From positions 1 through 10,730 of the forward strand of contig LSSL01004570.1 in NCBI GenBank assembly GCA_001953115.1: a stretch of 10,730 nt of DNA. Direction: 5' to 3'. Positions 9,175 through 10,730 of the stretch are shown here, piece by piece. Every line of letters begins with the position of its first letter. Position 1 is the first letter of the stretch. Both the position numbers and the translations under genes were made by a program. This DNA comes from Smittium mucronatum. Lineage: Eukaryota > Kickxellomycota > Harpellomycetes > Harpellales > Legeriomycetaceae. Under the pieces are notes generated by a model that worked only from the letters and a program-made list of their open reading frames with translations, did not search any database and was not told where the DNA came from.

Positions 9175-9235
9175 CATTTTTTTTTTGGTAGCGTGTTATA
9201 TGTATTCAATCCATAAATATTTCTACAAAATTTAA
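9175..9235 (-). pseudogene. Very weak copia RT trace
   Basis: The minus-strand peptide KFCRNIYGLNTYNT resembles the copia RT block KVCRLNKSLYGLKQxPR. It lies downstream, in minus-strand terms, of the integrase relic at 9960-10160, as the RT of that element should. The distance is shorter than expected, and no YVDD-type or other RT motif could be found nearby, so this could be chance. Confidence 0.2.
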
Positions 9236-9959
9236 TTTTATAATGATGATTTCGTGGTTACTATTATTCCATTAACTGAAATTTATGAATAACAAATATT
9301 TCAATATTAAAATCTATAATATTAAGTATAAAATACAGATTTAAGAATTTTACTATTTTATATCAATGAAATAATCATTCTTAATTTAAAATTTAACTAT
9401 AAATATGTATATATTAATTGAAATCTAATAGATCACATATTAAGAATTAAATTATTTCACATTTTGGTCACATTATTAATTTTATTATTATTATTTCATT
9501 AATATATAAATTAAAATTACACAAATTATAAGAAATATGTTTTTGATTTTTAGATTGGATTATCTGATAAAAAAAATAAGTTGTTATGACCTTGAGTTAC
9601 TTAATATTGTTTTGAATAGTAAGATTAAATATAGTTATACAACATTTTAATATTAATTCTTAATTGCAAAAATTGTTTTTATATTAATAAGATTGTCATG
9701 CTGTTTATTTTGAAATATTTTGATGTGTATTTTAGTTATGGTAATTTAATTTACTAAAATGATGACTAAAAAATTTATATTATATAAAAAATCTATGATT
9801 TTTTAATAAATTTATATAATAAGTTATTTTATATGTCATAATTAATAAGATATATAATAAATTTTTATGTAAAGAACTAATTAGTTTAAAATAATGCCCA
9901 AAATTTAGCACCGAAAAAAATAGATATTTAATGTATCTAATATTTAAAAACTTTAGGAA
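9236..9959. other. AT-rich gene-free stretch
   Basis: Nothing recognisable is seen. If the right-hand copia relic once continued toward its RT, this interval should hold the integrase C-terminus, but no motif survives. Confidence 0.45.
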
Positions 9960-9965
9960 ATTATT

Positions 9966-10160
9966 TTATAAGCTCATGTAAATTGGTTCAAGTTTTTTCT
10001 ATTAAATCTCGTTTACCATTTATTTTTTTATTTTAAATAGCTGATATCTTTGTTTTATTTCACAAATAATTACATACAAGAATTTTAAATCAATAGCAAC
10101 CATTAATAAACTTGAGCCTTTAATAGATTTACAGGCTTTATTTTCAGGGTTTAAGTAACT
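9966..10160 (-). pseudogene. Copia integrase core of the second element
   Basis: A 46-codon minus-strand open stretch (10160-10023, stop TAA at 10022-10020) includes GSSLLMVAIDLKFLYVII, matching GSxYFMVxIDDxSRxxYVYF with one of the two Asp residues kept (codon 10091-10089). It continues with CEIKQRYQLFK, fitting the LKxKSEVFxxFK segment that follows. About 35 residues on, the sequence at 9992-9966 lines up at nucleotide level with an RTDNGxEFI block but is frameshifted. The long uninterrupted match makes this one of the better-supported relics in the window. Confidence 0.58.
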
Positions 10161-10231
10161 TTATTGATTGAGCTTTTCGCCCTTTGTATCATAAGAATTC
10201 TATAAATTTAAGAAATAAAATTAATTAAAAG

Positions 10232-10358
10232 TTTATAGAATCGGTCTTTAGTTTTTCTGAGATCCTTATATCATTTATATTCAGTCTGATCGAATCTGAC
10301 TGCTAGTTTTACTGTGGAGAAGTTCGATAATGTTGGTACTTTCATATTCTCGTAGGTG
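10232..10358 (-). pseudogene. Copia pre-integrase zinc finger, decayed
   Basis: The minus-strand peptide HLREYESTNIIELLHSKTSS (10358-10299) fits the GAG-pre-integrase block HxRLGHxSxxxIxxLL, with the first His kept and the GH lost. After a frameshift, YKDLRKTKDRFYK (10270-10232) fits CxxCxxGKxxRxxF, with the first Cys changed to Tyr and the second to Leu. Together they would form the HHCC zinc-binding domain at the start of integrase, and they lie between the protease and integrase-core relics as expected. Confidence 0.4.
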
Positions 10359-10466
10359 CTAAATTTAAAAAGGGAAAACTAACTTAAGTTAAGGAAATCT
10401 AACATTATCTCTATAAAATTATAGTCTTTAATCATATTATCTTCTACATTTGTAGAGCTAATTTTA

Positions 10467-10622
10467 CTAGTTCATTCCTAAAATTATGAATAATTCTAGT
10501 CTAATATTTTTTCTTAAACTCATTGTCAGTACCATTATTTCGATTAAGAAATAATCCACCGATAAAGGTAGGTCTGGGAGTGCATTACTGTCCAAACAGC
10601 GTGTTTCCTAGGAAACTAGTGC
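10467..10622 (-). pseudogene. Copia aspartic protease, decayed
   Basis: The minus-strand peptide ALVS-stop-ETRCLDSNAL (10622-10578) matches the copia protease region around WxLDSGAS. The catalytic Asp is kept in LDS (10595-10587), but the following Gly is Asn and the preceding Trp is Cys. The frame then stays open for 46 codons (10607-10470), ending in a KNIRLELFIIL stretch that fits the VGxGxIxL part of the domain. Retropepsins cut the Gag-Pol polyprotein; this copy lacks the DSG signature and is broken by a stop. On the other strand, 10504-10626 is also open but is not recognised. Confidence 0.42.
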
Positions 10623-10730
10623 ATCATATCTAGTAGGATGATTTTAGTTATTGATCAGTACCATCATTAATAGTACAAGATTTACAGACTTTATATCAGA
10701 TATAACAACGCAAGAAATTATAAGATTCAA

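Larger units (their letters stand above)
9960..10630 (-). mobile_element. Second degenerate Ty1/copia element (protease to integrase)
   Basis: A second copia relic on the minus strand, with protease, pre-integrase zinc finger and integrase core in the family order from high to low coordinates. Base composition rises here relative to the AT-rich core. The spacing between the protease Asp and the pre-integrase His is about 80 residues, a little under the usual value. It also contains integrase, so it cannot be the missing front half of the relic at 590-2990 and must be another insertion. Gag would lie toward or past the right edge of the window (10631-10730), where no zinc knuckle is seen. Confidence 0.6.

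Noticed and set aside
10287..10346. A plus-strand peptide SNLTASFTVEKF resembling SNLTASCIQY at 2732-2800.
   Set aside because: Only a five-residue match is shared and both lie opposite copia relics. No wider similarity is visible.
10530..10567. Plus-strand internal exon with CAG border and AAAG/GTAGGT donor.
   Set aside because: It is only 38 nt, has no partner exons, and lies opposite the copia protease relic.

Overview
The window reads as gene-free, very AT-rich nuclear DNA from a eukaryote. I find no intact protein-coding gene, rRNA, tRNA or CRISPR array. What can be read is decayed Ty1/copia-type retrotransposon sequence plus one large minisatellite. The relics have lost their reading frames through scattered stops, frameshifts and lost catalytic residues, which fits old heterochromatin-like or AT-isochore DNA. 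The host cannot be named: copia elements occur in plants, fungi, insects and other eukaryotes.

Layout. Positions 590-2990 hold the best-preserved relic, on the minus strand. Read from high to low coordinates, motifs appear in the copia pol order: integrase (about 2980-2510), the post-integrase FGC-type motif (about 2376-2341), reverse transcriptase (about 1907-1442), the RT/RNase H linker (about 1345-1298), and RNase H through the pol C-terminus (about 1070-631). Positions 1-589 lie beyond the end of pol, where the 3' LTR would be expected, but no LTR can be recognised without alignment. Positions 3620-4745 are a minisatellite of about 19 bp units with degenerate edges. Its plus strand has no cytosine at all from 3955 to 4687.

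About 4750-9960 is extremely AT-rich. It carries a plus-strand copia integrase fragment (5865-6012), an unexplained 96-codon open frame (6683-6973) that may belong to the same element, and a very weak minus-strand RT-like trace (about 9175-9235). Positions 9960-10630 hold a second minus-strand copia relic with protease, pre-integrase zinc finger and integrase core in order. It overlaps the first relic in domain content, so at least two, and probably three, independent copia insertions are present.

The plus-strand open frames in the left part, including a 72-codon frame at 529-747 and several exon-like pieces, are antisense to the copia relic and are rejected as genes. The open frames at 4091-4603 are the minisatellite read in all three frames. 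No genes work together here. The interest lies in the retroelement graveyard, the cytosine-free repeat strand, and the way the readable relics sit on either side of the AT-rich core. All relic calls rest on motif reading by eye, not on a database search.
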